A stretch of 64,000 nucleotides of DNA from CAITSH01 sp025356665 (GTDB lineage: Bacteria > Pseudomonadota > Gammaproteobacteria > Burkholderiales > SG8-39): the NCBI GenBank assembly GCA_025356665.1, contig JANXRV010000008.1, positions 1-64,000 of the forward strand, in the 5' to 3' direction. Positions 54,698 through 63,963 of the stretch are shown in pieces. Position 1 is the first letter of the stretch, and the number at the start of each line of letters is the position of its first letter. Both the position numbers and the translations under genes were made by a program. A model generated the notes under the pieces. That model was not told the origin of the DNA. It did not search any database and saw only the letters and a list, made by a program, of their open reading frames with translations.

Positions 54698-57600
54698 ATG
54701 GGCGCGAATATTTCCGAGCTGTTTATCCGCCGTCCGGTGATGACCATTCTGGTCATGCTGGGCATTGTCGTTTTTGGCATCGCCGGCTTCAAGAAACTTC
54801 CGGTCTCGTCGCTGCCCAACGTCGATTTCCCCACCATCCAGGTCACGGCGGAGCTCTCTGGCGCCAATCCGGAAACCATGGCCGCCGCGGTGGCCACGGT
54901 GCTCGAGAAACAGTTCTCGACCATCGCCGGCATCGACTCGATGACCTCGATCAGCAGCCAGGGCATCGCCAGCATCACCATTCAATTCTCCCTTGAGCGG
55001 GACATCGATGCCGCCGCCCAGGACGTGAACTCGGCGATCGCCGCGACGGCGCGCCAGTTACCAACGAACATGGCCTCGCCGCCGTCCTTCCGCAAGATCA
55101 ACCCCGCCGATGCGCCGATTTTCTTCCTCACGCTCACATCGGACACGCTGCCCCTATCCACCGTCAATGAATATGCGGAGACGGTGCTGGCACAGCGCAT
55201 CTCCACCATCAACGGCGTGGCGCAGGTGCAGGTGCAGGGGCAGCAAAAATACGCCGTGCGGGTGCAGGTCGACCCGAGCGCGCTGGCCGCGCGCGGCATC
55301 GGCATCAACGAGGTCGAGACGGCCATCGCCAACGCCAACACCAACCTGCCAACCGGCACACTCTACGGCGCCAACCAGGTCTACGCGGTGCAATCCACCG
55401 GCCAGTTGTTCACCGCCGAGGCCTACCGCCTCATTATCGTCGCCTATCGCAACGGCTCGCCGATCCGCCTCGGGGAGATCGGCCGCGTCATCGACGGCGT
55501 GCAAAACGACAAAGTGGCCGCCTTCACCAAGGGGCGCCAGGGCATCGTGCTATCCATCCTGCGCCAGCCTGGCACCAACACCATTGAGGTGGTCGACAAG
55601 ATCCGCTCGCTGCTGCCGACCTTTCGCACCGAGGTGCCGGCAGGCATCAGCATCGACATCCTTTACGACCGCTCGGTGACCATCCGCAATTCGGTCGAGG
55701 ACGTCGAGTTCACGCTGTTGGTCGCACTCGTCCTGGTGGTGATGGTGATATTCATTTTTTTGCGCAACGTCAGGGCCACGATCATCCCGAGCATTGCGCT
55801 GCCGATCTCCATCGCCGGCACCTTTGCGCTGATGTACACGCTCGATTACAGCCTGGACAACCTTTCGTTGATGGCCCTTACGCTGTGCGTGGGCTTTGTC
55901 GTCGATGACGCCATCGTCATGCTGGAGAACATTTCGCGGCACGTCGAGATGGGAAAGTCGCCGCTGCAAGCCACGCTCGACGGCTCGAAGGAAATTTCAT
56001 TCACCATCGTGTCCATGACGATTTCACTGATCGCCGTGTTCATCCCCGTCATGTTCATGAGCGGCATCCTTGGCCGCCTCTTGCACGAATTCGCCGTGGT
56101 CATTGTCATCGCGGTGCTGCTCTCTGCGGTGGTTTCGCTCACGCTGACGCCGATGATGTGCAGCCGCATCCTCAAACCGCACTCGGATGAAAAACACGGC
56201 TGGCTGTTCATGGCAATCGAGCGCCTGTTTGACGGTGCGAGAAACGCCTACGACCGAAGCCTGAACTGGGTCATCGACCATTCGCGCCTGACCATAGTGG
56301 TGTTCCTGGTCATTTGTATCGCCACAGGAATGCTGTTCTCACGCATGCCCAAGGGCTTCCTGCCCAACGATGATAGCGGCCAGCTTTTTGTTTTCATCGA
56401 GGGTCCGCAGGACATGTCCTTTGACGCCATGAAAGTGGCGGAAAAGCAGGTGCTGGAAATCATTCAGGCCGACCCCAATGTCGAGGCCGCCATGGGCTTC
56501 ATGGGTGCTAGCGCCTTCAACCCTTCGCTCAATATCGGCCGTGCCACCATTGCGCTCAAACCCTTCGGCAAGCGCAAACCCGCCGACGAGGTGATGCGCG
56601 GCCTGCGCCCCAAGCTGCAGCGCATCGTCGGGGTAAAGGTGTTCGTGCAAAACGTGCCGGTGATTCGCATCGGCGGCCAACTCACCAAGAGCCCTTATCA
56701 GTTCGTACTGCAGGGGGCGAGCATCGAGCAGCTTTATCGCTGGGCGCCGCAGATCGAAGCCAAGCTCAAAACCCTGCCCGAACTGACGGACGTGACCAGC
56801 GACCTGCAGATCACGCGGCCGCAGGTGACGGTTGAAATCGACCGCGAAAAGGCCTCGGCCGTGGGCGTGACGCCACAACAGATTTCCTCCGCGCTAAACG
56901 CCGGCTTTGGCGCAAAACAGGTGTCGAGCATCTACACCGCCACCAACAACTACTGGGTCATCCTCGAGCTTGATCCGAAGTACCAGCGCGATCCCTCGGC
57001 GCTGAACATGCTCTACATCCGCTCCACCACCGGTCTGCTGGTACCGCTCAATTCAGTGGCGAAACTCAGCTTTGGCGTCGGCCCGCTGTCGGTCACACAC
57101 CTTGGCCAACTGCCATCGGTCACGCTGGCCTTCGACCTGCGTCCGGGCCTGTCGCTTTCAGAAGCCATCGTTGTTGTCGACAAGGCGGTGCTCGAAATGC
57201 AGGCGCCGGCAACCATCACCGGAAAATACCAGGGCACGGCGCAGGCCTTCCAGAGTTCGCTCGCCGGCATGGGCATCCTGCTGGTGGTGGCGATATTCGT
57301 CATTTACCTGGTGCTGGGCATCCTGTACGAGAGCTTCATCCACCCGATCACCATCCTGTCCGGACTGCCCACCGCGGGCCTGGGCGCGCTGGTCACGCTC
57401 TGGGCCTTCGGTATGGAACTGAACATGTACGCCTTCGTCGGGATCATCATGCTGATCGGCATCGTCAAGAAAAACGCCATCATCATGATCGACTTTGCCG
57501 TCGCGGCGCAGCGCACCGAGGGCAAGGGCGCGCGCGAAGCCATTCACGAGGCCTGCGTGGTGCGTTTCCGACCGATCATGATGACCACCTTCGCCGCCTT

Positions 57601-57820
57601 GTTCGGCACCCTGCCCATCGCCATGGCCATCGGCGCCGGGGCCGAGTCACGCCAGCCGCTGGGCCTTGCCGTGGTGGGCGGCCTGATCATGTCGCAGATC
57701 CTGACCCTCTACATCACCCCCGTGATCTACATCTACTTCGAGCGCCTGCAGCAGCGCCTGGAAAAAAAGCCGGGGGTAGAAACCGCATCGGATCGCGCCG
57801 CAATGGATGCGGCAGACTGA
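54698..57820 (+). CDS. RND efflux transporter (MdtB/MdtC-like)
   Basis: The 1040-residue pump has the HAE1 pattern FIRRPVMTILVMLGIVVFG at the N-terminus, the proton-relay helix CVGFVVDDAIVMLENISRH (about 396-415), twelve predicted membrane helices and two large periplasmic loops. It begins 32 bases after the adaptor. Substrates are probably drugs or bile-salt-like compounds, but this is not readable from sequence. The last helices include GIVKKNAIIMIDFA. Confidence 0.94.
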   Translation: MGANISELFIRRPVMTILVMLGIVVFGIAGFKKLPVSSLPNVDFPTIQVTAELSGANPETMAAAVATVLEKQFSTIAGIDSMTSISSQGIASITIQFSLERDIDAAAQDVNSAIAATARQLPTNMASPPSFRKINPADAPIFFLTLTSDTLPLSTVNEYAETVLAQRISTINGVAQVQVQGQQKYAVRVQVDPSALAARGIGINEVETAIANANTNLPTGTLYGANQVYAVQSTGQLFTAEAYRLIIVAYRNGSPIRLGEIGRVIDGVQNDKVAAFTKGRQGIVLSILRQPGTNTIEVVDKIRSLLPTFRTEVPAGISIDILYDRSVTIRNSVEDVEFTLLVALVLVVMVIFIFLRNVRATIIPSIALPISIAGTFALMYTLDYSLDNLSLMALTLCVGFVVDDAIVMLENISRHVEMGKSPLQATLDGSKEISFTIVSMTISLIAVFIPVMFMSGILGRLLHEFAVVIVIAVLLSAVVSLTLTPMMCSRILKPHSDEKHGWLFMAIERLFDGARNAYDRSLNWVIDHSRLTIVVFLVICIATGMLFSRMPKGFLPNDDSGQLFVFIEGPQDMSFDAMKVAEKQVLEIIQADPNVEAAMGFMGASAFNPSLNIGRATIALKPFGKRKPADEVMRGLRPKLQRIVGVKVFVQNVPVIRIGGQLTKSPYQFVLQGASIEQLYRWAPQIEAKLKTLPELTDVTSDLQITRPQVTVEIDREKASAVGVTPQQISSALNAGFGAKQVSSIYTATNNYWVILELDPKYQRDPSALNMLYIRSTTGLLVPLNSVAKLSFGVGPLSVTHLGQLPSVTLAFDLRPGLSLSEAIVVVDKAVLEMQAPATITGKYQGTAQAFQSSLAGMGILLVVAIFVIYLVLGILYESFIHPITILSGLPTAGLGALVTLWAFGMELNMYAFVGIIMLIGIVKKNAIIMIDFAVAAQRTEGKGAREAIHEACVVRFRPIMMTTFAALFGTLPIAMAIGAGAESRQPLGLAVVGGLIMSQILTLYITPVIYIYFERLQQRLEKKPGVETASDRAAMDAAD

Positions 57821-57923
57821 GCTGGCCTGCCGCTTCATACGCCGGCTGCAAACCCTTTCTGGACGCGGCTTTCGCGGTGGTGACGGCGGAAAATGGCGAT
57901 GAAAAAACGCGGCGCGGGCCGGT

Positions 57924-58568
57924 TCAGGGCGTAGCGGCAGTCCGTGCGGCGTTCGTCGCAGCAGAGCGCGACGAACGCAATCTCACCATCAGCCGGTAGC
58001 CGAGCAGCAGCGACAGGATCAAGGCATAGATGACCGGCTCGGTCAGGTCGCGCTTGACCATCCACCAAAAGTGCAGCACGCCAAGCGGCGCGATCACATA
58101 GATCAGGCGGTGCAGCGCAATCCAGCGCTTGGCCCCAAGCCGACGCACCATGGCGTTGGCCGAGGTCAGCGCCAGCGGCAGCATCAACAACAAGCCGGCA
58201 AAACCGACGGTGATGAACGGGCGCTTGAGAATGTCTTTGACAATCTCGCCAAGCTCGAACACATGGTCGAAGGAAACATAACTCGACAGATGAACGACAC
58301 CGTAAAAAAATGCGTAGAGCCCCAGCATGCGCCGGAAACGCAGCAACCAGCCCCAGTCGCTTAACCGGCGCAATGGCGTCACCGCCAGCGTAATGAGCAA
58401 GAAACGCAGCGTCCAATCGCCGGTGGCGCGGGTGATGAACTCGGCCGGGTTGGAGCCCAGCCATTCCGGATAGACGAACGCGCCGGTGACCAGGCGCGCC
58501 AGGGGCACCAGTGCCAGCACGAACACCGCGATTTTGAGCGCGGTGAGCTTTGCCAGACTCAGTTGCAT
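57924..58568 (-). CDS. msrQ: Haem-binding membrane subunit MsrQ
   Basis: The 214-residue protein (ATG 58568) has six hydrophobic segments and the ferric-reductase-like pattern: ATGDWTLRFLLITLAVTPLR, LGLYAFFYGVVHLSSYVSFD and LGAKRWIALHRLIYVIAPLGVLHFWW with haem-ligand histidines. It passes electrons to MsrP for periplasmic methionine sulfoxide repair. It is 34 bases downstream of msrP. Confidence 0.94.
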   Translation of the reverse strand: MQLSLAKLTALKIAVFVLALVPLARLVTGAFVYPEWLGSNPAEFITRATGDWTLRFLLITLAVTPLRRLSDWGWLLRFRRMLGLYAFFYGVVHLSSYVSFDHVFELGEIVKDILKRPFITVGFAGLLLMLPLALTSANAMVRRLGAKRWIALHRLIYVIAPLGVLHFWWMVKRDLTEPVIYALILSLLLGYRLMVRLRSSRSAATNAARTAATP

Positions 58569-58602
58569 GGCGCGAGAACCACGCACAAACCGGCCGCCAC
58601 CC

Positions 58603-59553
58603 TCAGAAAAATTTCTTCAGGTCCATGCCGGCGTACAGCTTCGCCACTTGGTCGCCGTAACCGTTGAACATCTGCGTCTGCTTGGAGGCGAAAAAATCCG
58701 GGATGCGACGTTCACGTTTTTGTGTCCAGCGCGGATGGTCGACCTCCGGGTTCACATTCGAATAAAACCCATACTCATTGGGGCCGGCTTTTTCCCACGC
58801 GGTCTTGGGCTGCTTTTCGACAAAGCGAATCTTGACGATGGATTTTCCTGATTTGAAACCGTATTTCCATGGCACCACCAGGCGCACTGGCGCACCGCTC
58901 TGGTTAGGCAGCACCTCGCCGTAAAGCCCAACCGACATGATGGTGAGCGGATGCATCGCCTCGTCCATGCGCAAGGCCTCGACATACGGCCAATCGAGCA
59001 CCGGCAAGCGCGCGCCGTTCATCACATCCGGCTGATAGGCGGTGATGAACTCGACGAATTTTGCGTTCGCGGTCGGCTCGACCAGCCTGGCAATCTGGTT
59101 GAACTCAAAACCAATCCAGGGCACCACCATCGACCAAGCCTCAACGCAACGCAAACGATAAATGCGCTCCTCGAGCGAAAATTTCAGCAATTCCTCGATG
59201 CCGAAGGTACGCGGCTTCTTCACCTCGCCCTCGACCACCACGGTCCAGGGTTTGAGCTTGAGGTTCTTGGCGTGCACAGCGGGGTCGGCCTTGTCGGTGC
59301 CAAATTCGTAATAGTTGTTGTAGCTGGTGACATGTTTGTAGCCCGTCGGTTCTTCGATGGTGCTGAGCGGGCTTTTTTTCGTGGCAAGTTTTGCAAGGCC
59401 CGCCGTCTGCGCATCTGCTGCAGCGGAGAGCAGCGATGAACCGCCCAGAACGGAACCGGCAGCGGCGAGCTTGATGAACTCGCGGCGACGCTGATAGAAC
59501 TTGGGATCGGTTATTTCCGAGGGCAGGATGTCACTGGGGCGCTTGATCAGCAT
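58603..59553 (-). CDS. msrP: Molybdopterin methionine sulfoxide reductase MsrP
   Basis: The 316-residue protein has a twin-arginine signal (YQRRREFIKLAAAG). It has the YedY-type core YNNYYEFGTDKADP, YRLRCVEAWSMVVPWIG (molybdenum-coordinating Cys) and VPWKYGFKSGKSIVKIRF. It reduces oxidised methionine in periplasmic proteins. It lies downstream of an ECF sigma/anti-sigma pair on the same strand. Confidence 0.95.
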   Translation of the reverse strand: MLIKRPSDILPSEITDPKFYQRRREFIKLAAAGSVLGGSSLLSAAADAQTAGLAKLATKKSPLSTIEEPTGYKHVTSYNNYYEFGTDKADPAVHAKNLKLKPWTVVVEGEVKKPRTFGIEELLKFSLEERIYRLRCVEAWSMVVPWIGFEFNQIARLVEPTANAKFVEFITAYQPDVMNGARLPVLDWPYVEALRMDEAMHPLTIMSVGLYGEVLPNQSGAPVRLVVPWKYGFKSGKSIVKIRFVEKQPKTAWEKAGPNEYGFYSNVNPEVDHPRWTQKRERRIPDFFASKQTQMFNGYGDQVAKLYAGMDLKKFF

Positions 59554-59582
59554 GGCATGCTCCGTAAATTTGCGTGGATAGG

Positions 59583-59613
59583 TACAAGTCGTTGCAGCGG
59601 GCGGTTTCCTTAC
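59583..59613 (-). promoter_or_regulatory. Candidate ECF-type promoter of msrPQ
   Basis: On the minus strand the sequence reads TGTAAGGAAACC, a spacer of about 12 bases, then CGACTTGTACC. A GGAAAC-like -35 with a CGAC-like -10 resembles promoters of ECF sigma factors. It is placed 30-60 bases upstream of the msrP start. This is a pattern judgment only. Confidence 0.35.
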
Positions 59614-59646
59614 AGCACCGACCCCGGGGCGATCGTGTCCGGTGCG

Positions 59647-60381
59647 CTACGGATTTAACTGTTGGTACACCGAGGTGGCCACCTTGAGCAGCGCTGCTTT
59701 GTCGAGTTCGCTGGAAAGCGCGTAACCCAGGCTGCCGTCGATCCAGTAAAAAACCGCCACCCGGCCTTCCTGGCTGAAGCGGAACGCCGTGTCGCGCGGA
59801 TCGCCCTTGCGCGAAGACACATACAAGGTGAGGCGCTGACCGCGCGCATCCTGATACATGAAATGGGCCACCGGGCCCTGCTCACCGGGCAACAGGCGGC
59901 CGCCGACTAGTTCGTACCCTAGCGGTTGCAGCAGCGGGGCCTTGATGTCCGAGCCCATGCGCTTGGACAACCAGCGCACGAGGTGGTCCTGTTCGGCGGC
60001 ACCAACCTCCACCGGATGGCGCACTTCGGGTGAATAGACCGCATGCGCCACCGCGGCGCGGCGCGGCAATGAAGCGGCGGCGTCGGCACGATCACGCAAC
60101 AAACCAGAAGCGCTGGCGCCAATCGCGACACCCAGCACCACCCACGCGGCGGCCATGGCGTAAGGCAGCCAGGCGCGCGGTGCGCGCAGCAGACGCAGGC
60201 GATCGGGAATCGGCTCGTTCAGGACCGGGGCAAAATGCGCGCGCAGCAATTCGTTCTGGCGCATCCACGCCCGCACGCGCGCCGCGTCCCCGGGACTGGC
60301 GAGAAGCGCAACTTCGACGCGCGCCTGCCCTTCAAGGCTAAGCTGGCCATCGGCGTAGGCGTGTAATTGTTCTTCGTTCAT
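59647..60381 (-). CDS. Anti-sigma factor, RsiW-like
   Basis: The 244-residue protein opens EEQLHAYADGQLSLEGQARVE, the form common in proteobacterial anti-sigma factors. One membrane helix lies at about 72-95 (PYAMAAAWVVLGVAIGASASG) and a periplasmic domain follows. It overlaps the sigma gene by four bases and so should bind that factor at the membrane. The Cys/His zinc motif of ZAS anti-sigmas is not evident. Confidence 0.85.
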   Translation of the reverse strand: MNEEQLHAYADGQLSLEGQARVEVALLASPGDAARVRAWMRQNELLRAHFAPVLNEPIPDRLRLLRAPRAWLPYAMAAAWVVLGVAIGASASGLLRDRADAAASLPRRAAVAHAVYSPEVRHPVEVGAAEQDHLVRWLSKRMGSDIKAPLLQPLGYELVGGRLLPGEQGPVAHFMYQDARGQRLTLYVSSRKGDPRDTAFRFSQEGRVAVFYWIDGSLGYALSSELDKAALLKVATSVYQQLNP

Positions 60382-60890
60382 TTCACAACTTTAAGGCCGC
60401 TCACATGCGAAGCATCCGCTTCGTCGGACAGCAGCGTGCGCAATCGCTCGCGCGCACGCGACAGTCGCGACATCACGGTACCGATCGGAACATCCAGGGC
60501 CTTGGCCACTTCTGCGTATCCCATTTGCTCAATCCCCACGAGCAGGATCACCTCGCGTTGTTCGAACGGCAACTGCGCCAGCGCCTTCTCGATGTCGAGC
60601 AGGTCGATACGCTCCATTTGCACCGGCACGGCCGCAACATCCTCGAGCTCTTCCAGGTCCAGCCGGCGCGTCCTAACCTGATTCACGAACACGTTATGCA
60701 TCACGGCGAACAACCAGGCCCGCAGGTCGCTGCCCTGCCTCCAGAGATGGAATTTGCGACAGGCGCGCTCCAGCGTATCCTGCACCAGGTCATCGGCGCG
60801 ATAGCGGTCGCCCGCCAGCACACGCGCATAACGGCGCAGGCGCGGGATGTGTTGTGCGATATCGGGATCCATGACGCGTGATGCCTGCAT
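60378..60890 (-). CDS. ECF RNA polymerase sigma factor
   Basis: The protein has sigma region 2 (DRYRADDLVQDTLERACRK, LRAWLFAVMHNVFVNQVRT) and region 4 (LAQLPFEQREVILLVGIEQM, GYAEVAKALDVPIGTVMSRL). Possible starts are ATG 60890 and ATG 60872; both keep region 2 complete. Upstream, ACGTTTAT and ATAAACGT form a dyad at about 60912-60938, a possible autoregulatory site. With the anti-sigma gene and msrPQ downstream it probably senses envelope oxidative damage. Confidence 0.9.
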   Translation of the reverse strand: MQASRVMDPDIAQHIPRLRRYARVLAGDRYRADDLVQDTLERACRKFHLWRQGSDLRAWLFAVMHNVFVNQVRTRRLDLEELEDVAAVPVQMERIDLLDIEKALAQLPFEQREVILLVGIEQMGYAEVAKALDVPIGTVMSRLSRARERLRTLLSDEADASHVSGLKVVK

Positions 60891-60999
60891 TGGAGTGAAC
60901 AACCTGGGCGGAACGTTTATTCCCTGCGCTTATAAACGTGGTGCGCGAACGGACTGGGGAGACGGCGAATCTTATCACCGCAGGGCGCGGCCACGCAGC

Positions 61000-61070
61000 G
61001 TGGCGGCGTGGCGGCGTGGCGGCGAAGGACTTTAAGCCCTTAAGCCCGTTAGCCCGTTAGCCCGTTAGCC
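61000..61070. repeat. Tandem 8-bp repeats upstream of the sigma gene
   Basis: GTGGCGGC occurs three times in tandem (61000-61023). A TTAAGCCC/TTAGCCCG series follows (61032-61070), grading into looser CTTAACCA-like units to about 61096. The stretch is non-coding and lies between the sigma gene and the cytochrome terminator. Confidence 0.7.
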
Positions 61071-61108
61071 ACTCAGACACTTAACCACTTAGCCACGACA
61101 GCGGGACG

Positions 61109-61135
61109 AAAAAAAGGCGGCTAACGCCGCCTTTT
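61109..61135 (-). terminator. Rho-independent terminator of the cytochrome c gene
   Basis: On the minus strand GGCGGC, GTTA, GCCGCC is followed by a long T-run, about 20 bases after the cytochrome stop. An A-run on the other side gives it a symmetrical form. Confidence 0.8.
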
Positions 61136-61153
61136 CGATGCCACTGTCGCGCT

Positions 61154-61819
61154 TTAGTGCAGGCCCGCGATGTAATCGGAAACCGCCTGGATTTCCTTAT
61201 CGGACAATTTGGCCGCAATCGTGCGCATCATTTTCAACGGATCGTTGGCGCGCTGCTCGGAACGCCAAGCTTTCATCTGCGTCTCGGTGTACTCGGCATG
61301 CTGGCCGGCAAGACGCGGGTACTGCGAGGGCACGCCGGCACCGCTGGCCCCGTGGCAGGACGCGCAGGCGGCCACGCCTTTTGCGCTGATGCCGCCGCGC
61401 CAGATTTTCTGGCCAAGCTGGACCAGGTCTTTGTTACGCGCCGCCCCATCCTTAGGTTTTTGACCGGCGAAATAGGCACCGAGATTCTTCATGTCATCGG
61501 GGCTCAGGGCCGCGACCATAGCGGCCATGACGGCGTTCTCGCGCTCCGCCTTCTTGCCCGGCGCCGCCTTGAAATTGGCAAGCTGCTTGCTGATGTACTC
61601 GGGCATCTGACCGGCCAGCTTGGGATTGGCGGTGATGCTGCTGTTGCCGTCGGCGCCATGGCAGGCGGCGCACACTTGGGTCGCGATGGTCTGCCCCTTG
61701 CCCGCATCGGGTTTGGCGGCGGCCTTGCCCGGCGCATCGGCGGCAGTGGCAAGCGTGTTAATGCTGGTAATAGTAATGACGGCGGCGAGGGCCAGAACGT
61801 GCTTCATGCCGAATTCCAT
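61154..61819 (-). CDS. Dihaem cytochrome c4-type protein
   Basis: From ATG 61819 (AGGAG 5 bases upstream) the protein has a signal peptide (HVLALAAVITITSINTLATAA) and two c-type haem sites, CAACH and CASCH. Each is followed by the class I pattern (NPKLAGQMPEYISKQL; YPRLAGQHAEYTETQM), with distal methionine candidates downstream. This is the cytochrome c4 layout of two fused class I domains, a periplasmic electron carrier to terminal oxidases. It is divergent from engB. Confidence 0.92.
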   Translation of the reverse strand: MEFGMKHVLALAAVITITSINTLATAADAPGKAAAKPDAGKGQTIATQVCAACHGADGNSSITANPKLAGQMPEYISKQLANFKAAPGKKAERENAVMAAMVAALSPDDMKNLGAYFAGQKPKDGAARNKDLVQLGQKIWRGGISAKGVAACASCHGASGAGVPSQYPRLAGQHAEYTETQMKAWRSEQRANDPLKMMRTIAAKLSDKEIQAVSDYIAGLH

Positions 61820-62039
61820 GCGGACTCCTGAAATTGAGTCGGGAAAGGGCCTGACCCCATCCCATTCCGGGCTGCTGTACGCACTGCGCGCGCAGTTGCA
61901 GAATAGACTCATACCAAAAGCTGGTATTCTATCTTAGAGTCGTGTTTTTAGGCCATATTTGGCCAACGGCGGGGCAAGTTGCGGCGTGCCAAGCCCGTTG
62001 CGCGGTACTATCGCGCCTTCCTTTGCAGCAAAGCCAACG

Positions 62040-62735
62040 ATGCCACTGTTTCAAAACCTGAGCTTTATCCAATCCGCGCAAGAGCTGACCGATCTGCCGC
62101 CGCACGCCGGCCTCGAGATCGCCTTCGCCGGCCGCTCCAACGCCGGCAAATCAAGTGCGATCAACGCACTCGCCAACCACAACCGGCTCGCCTTTGTCAG
62201 CAAGACCCCGGGCCGCACGCAACTGATCAATTTTTTCCGCATGGCGACGGGTGACTACCTCGTCGACCTGCCCGGCTACGGTTACGCCAAGGTGCCGCAC
62301 ACAGTGCGCGCGCACTGGCAGGGCCTGTTGGAATTTTATCTCACCACGCGCGACCAGTTGTGCGGCCTCGCGCTGATGATGGACGTGCGGCGCCCACTCA
62401 CCGATCTGGATGTCGTCATGCTCAACTGGTTCATCCCCACGGGCAAACCGGTGCACGTGCTGCTTACCAAGTCGGACAAGCTGACGCCCAACCAAGGCAG
62501 GAAAGCCTTGCATGAAGTGCAAGTCGCACTGGCCAAATCCTCGCCGCTGTTTTCAGCTCAACTGTTCTCGAGCACCAAAAAAACCGGCATTGATGAGGCC
62601 GAAGCCGTACTGGCCGGCTGGCTGCCGAACGTGTCCATGGCCACGCCTGAACACAGAAAAGAGGTGCGCGAAGAAATTCGGGCGGCCACGACAAGAACGA
62701 GGCCCCGGAAGTACGCGGGTACATCCGAGGCCTGA
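62040..62735 (+). CDS. engB: Ribosome biogenesis GTPase EngB (YsxC/YihA)
   Basis: The 231-residue GTPase from ATG 62040 has G1 GRSNAGKSSAINAL, G2 KTPGRTQLINFF, G3 DLPGYGYAKV and G4 TKSDKLTPNQG. EngB acts in 50S subunit assembly. The upstream in-frame extension to 61959 is open sequence without family match. It is followed by hemB on the same strand, the usual betaproteobacterial order. Confidence 0.95.
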   Translation: MPLFQNLSFIQSAQELTDLPPHAGLEIAFAGRSNAGKSSAINALANHNRLAFVSKTPGRTQLINFFRMATGDYLVDLPGYGYAKVPHTVRAHWQGLLEFYLTTRDQLCGLALMMDVRRPLTDLDVVMLNWFIPTGKPVHVLLTKSDKLTPNQGRKALHEVQVALAKSSPLFSAQLFSSTKKTGIDEAEAVLAGWLPNVSMATPEHRKEVREEIRAATTRTRPRKYAGTSEA

Positions 62736-62743
62736 AGTAAAAA

Positions 62744-62772
62744 ACCCCGGGCGAAGGGGAATAAGCCCGGGG
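62744..62772 (+). terminator. Hairpin between engB and hemB
   Basis: CCCCGGGC and GCCCGGGG surround GAAGGGGAATAA shortly after the engB stop. There is a short A-run before it but only a weak tail, so termination may be partial. Confidence 0.5.
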
Positions 62773-62903
62773 GCAAAAATGCCTTAACAGGACTAAGGCA
62801 CCCGTTCAGGGAGATGAAACGGGAGACGATCGGAACCGTCTGCAGGTAAGACGGTGGAATCGGACAAAAAGTTTCAGGCGGCAGAGATAGAAATTCGTAA
62901 CAA

Positions 62904-62925
62904 TTTGTTAATCATTTGTTAATCA
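62904..62925. repeat. Tandem 11-bp repeat in the hemB upstream region
   Basis: TTTGTTAATCA occurs twice in direct succession 34 bases upstream of hemB, in an AT-rich region with CAATTGAATTTATTGAA. It may form part of the hemB promoter or a regulator site. Confidence 0.55.
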
Positions 62926-62958
62926 ATTGAATTTATTGAACATAGTGAGAAATTAAGG

Positions 62959-63963
62959 ATGAAGACCTACGGCAGCTTTCCCAGCGTACGCATGCGTCGC
63001 ATGCGCCGGGATGACTTCTCACGTCGCTTAATGCGTGAGCATGTACTCACTACAAACGACTTGATTTATCCGGTTTTCGTCATGGAGGGCGCGAAAAAGA
63101 CCCAAGCCGTCGCCTCCATGCCCGGCGTCGAACGTTACACTCTGGACAAGCTGCTGCCAGTGGCCGAAAACTGCCTCAAACTGGGCGTTCCGGTCCTCGC
63201 CCTGTTCCCGGTCATAGACGCAAAACTCAAAACCCTGGACGGGCGCGAAGCCATGAACGCCAAAGGCCTTATCCCGCGCGTAGTCAGGGCGTTAAAAAAG
63301 GAATTCCCAGAATTGGGCGTCATGTGCGATGTCGCGCTCGACCCCTACACCAGCCACGGCCAGGACGGGGTGATAGACAAAACCGGCTACATCCTCAATG
63401 ACGACACCCTGGCCATCCTGGAAAAACAGGCGCTCACACAGGCGCAAGCTGGCGTCGACATTGTCGCCCCCTCGGACATGATGGACGGCCGCATCGGCCG
63501 CATCCGCGCCCAGCTGGATGCAAAAAAATTAAGCTACACGCGCATCATGGCCTACTCGGCCAAATACGCCTCGGCCTTTTACGGCCCCTTCCGTGACGCT
63601 GTCGGCTCGGCCGCCAACCTGGGCAAGAGCAATAAAATGACCTACCAGATGGATCCAGCCAACTCCGATGAGGCCTTGTGGGAGGTCGGCCTGGACCTGG
63701 AGGAAGGCGCCGACATGGTGATGGTCAAACCGGGCATGCCCTACCTCGACATCCTGCGGCGCGTAAAAGACGAGTTCAAAGCGCCAACCTACGTCTACCA
63801 GGTCAGCGGCGAATACGCCATGCTCAAGGCCGCCGCACAAAACGGCTGGCTGGACGAACCCAAGTGCATGATGGAAAGCCTGCTCGCCTTCAAGCGCGCC
63901 GGTGCCGACGGCATCCTCACTTACTTCGCGCTGGACGCGGCCAAGGCGCTCAAAACCGCCTGA
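62959..63963 (+). CDS. hemB: Delta-aminolevulinic acid dehydratase (porphobilinogen synthase)
   Basis: The 334-residue enzyme has VMCDVALDPYTSHGQDGV, MAYSAKYASAFYGPFRDA (first active-site Lys) and MVMVKPGMPYLDI (Schiff-base Lys). It condenses two 5-aminolevulinate molecules to porphobilinogen in haem synthesis. The Cys-rich zinc site of animal enzymes is replaced by the Asp-containing bacterial form. The gene is complete and ends 37 bases before the window edge. Confidence 0.97.
   Translation: MKTYGSFPSVRMRRMRRDDFSRRLMREHVLTTNDLIYPVFVMEGAKKTQAVASMPGVERYTLDKLLPVAENCLKLGVPVLALFPVIDAKLKTLDGREAMNAKGLIPRVVRALKKEFPELGVMCDVALDPYTSHGQDGVIDKTGYILNDDTLAILEKQALTQAQAGVDIVAPSDMMDGRIGRIRAQLDAKKLSYTRIMAYSAKYASAFYGPFRDAVGSAANLGKSNKMTYQMDPANSDEALWEVGLDLEEGADMVMVKPGMPYLDILRRVKDEFKAPTYVYQVSGEYAMLKAAAQNGWLDEPKCMMESLLAFKRAGADGILTYFALDAAKALKTA

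Noticed and set aside
53430..57820. Complete tripartite efflux operon
   Set aside because: Only the adaptor and pump are present; the next gene downstream is msrQ on the other strand, and no TolC-like gene is seen.
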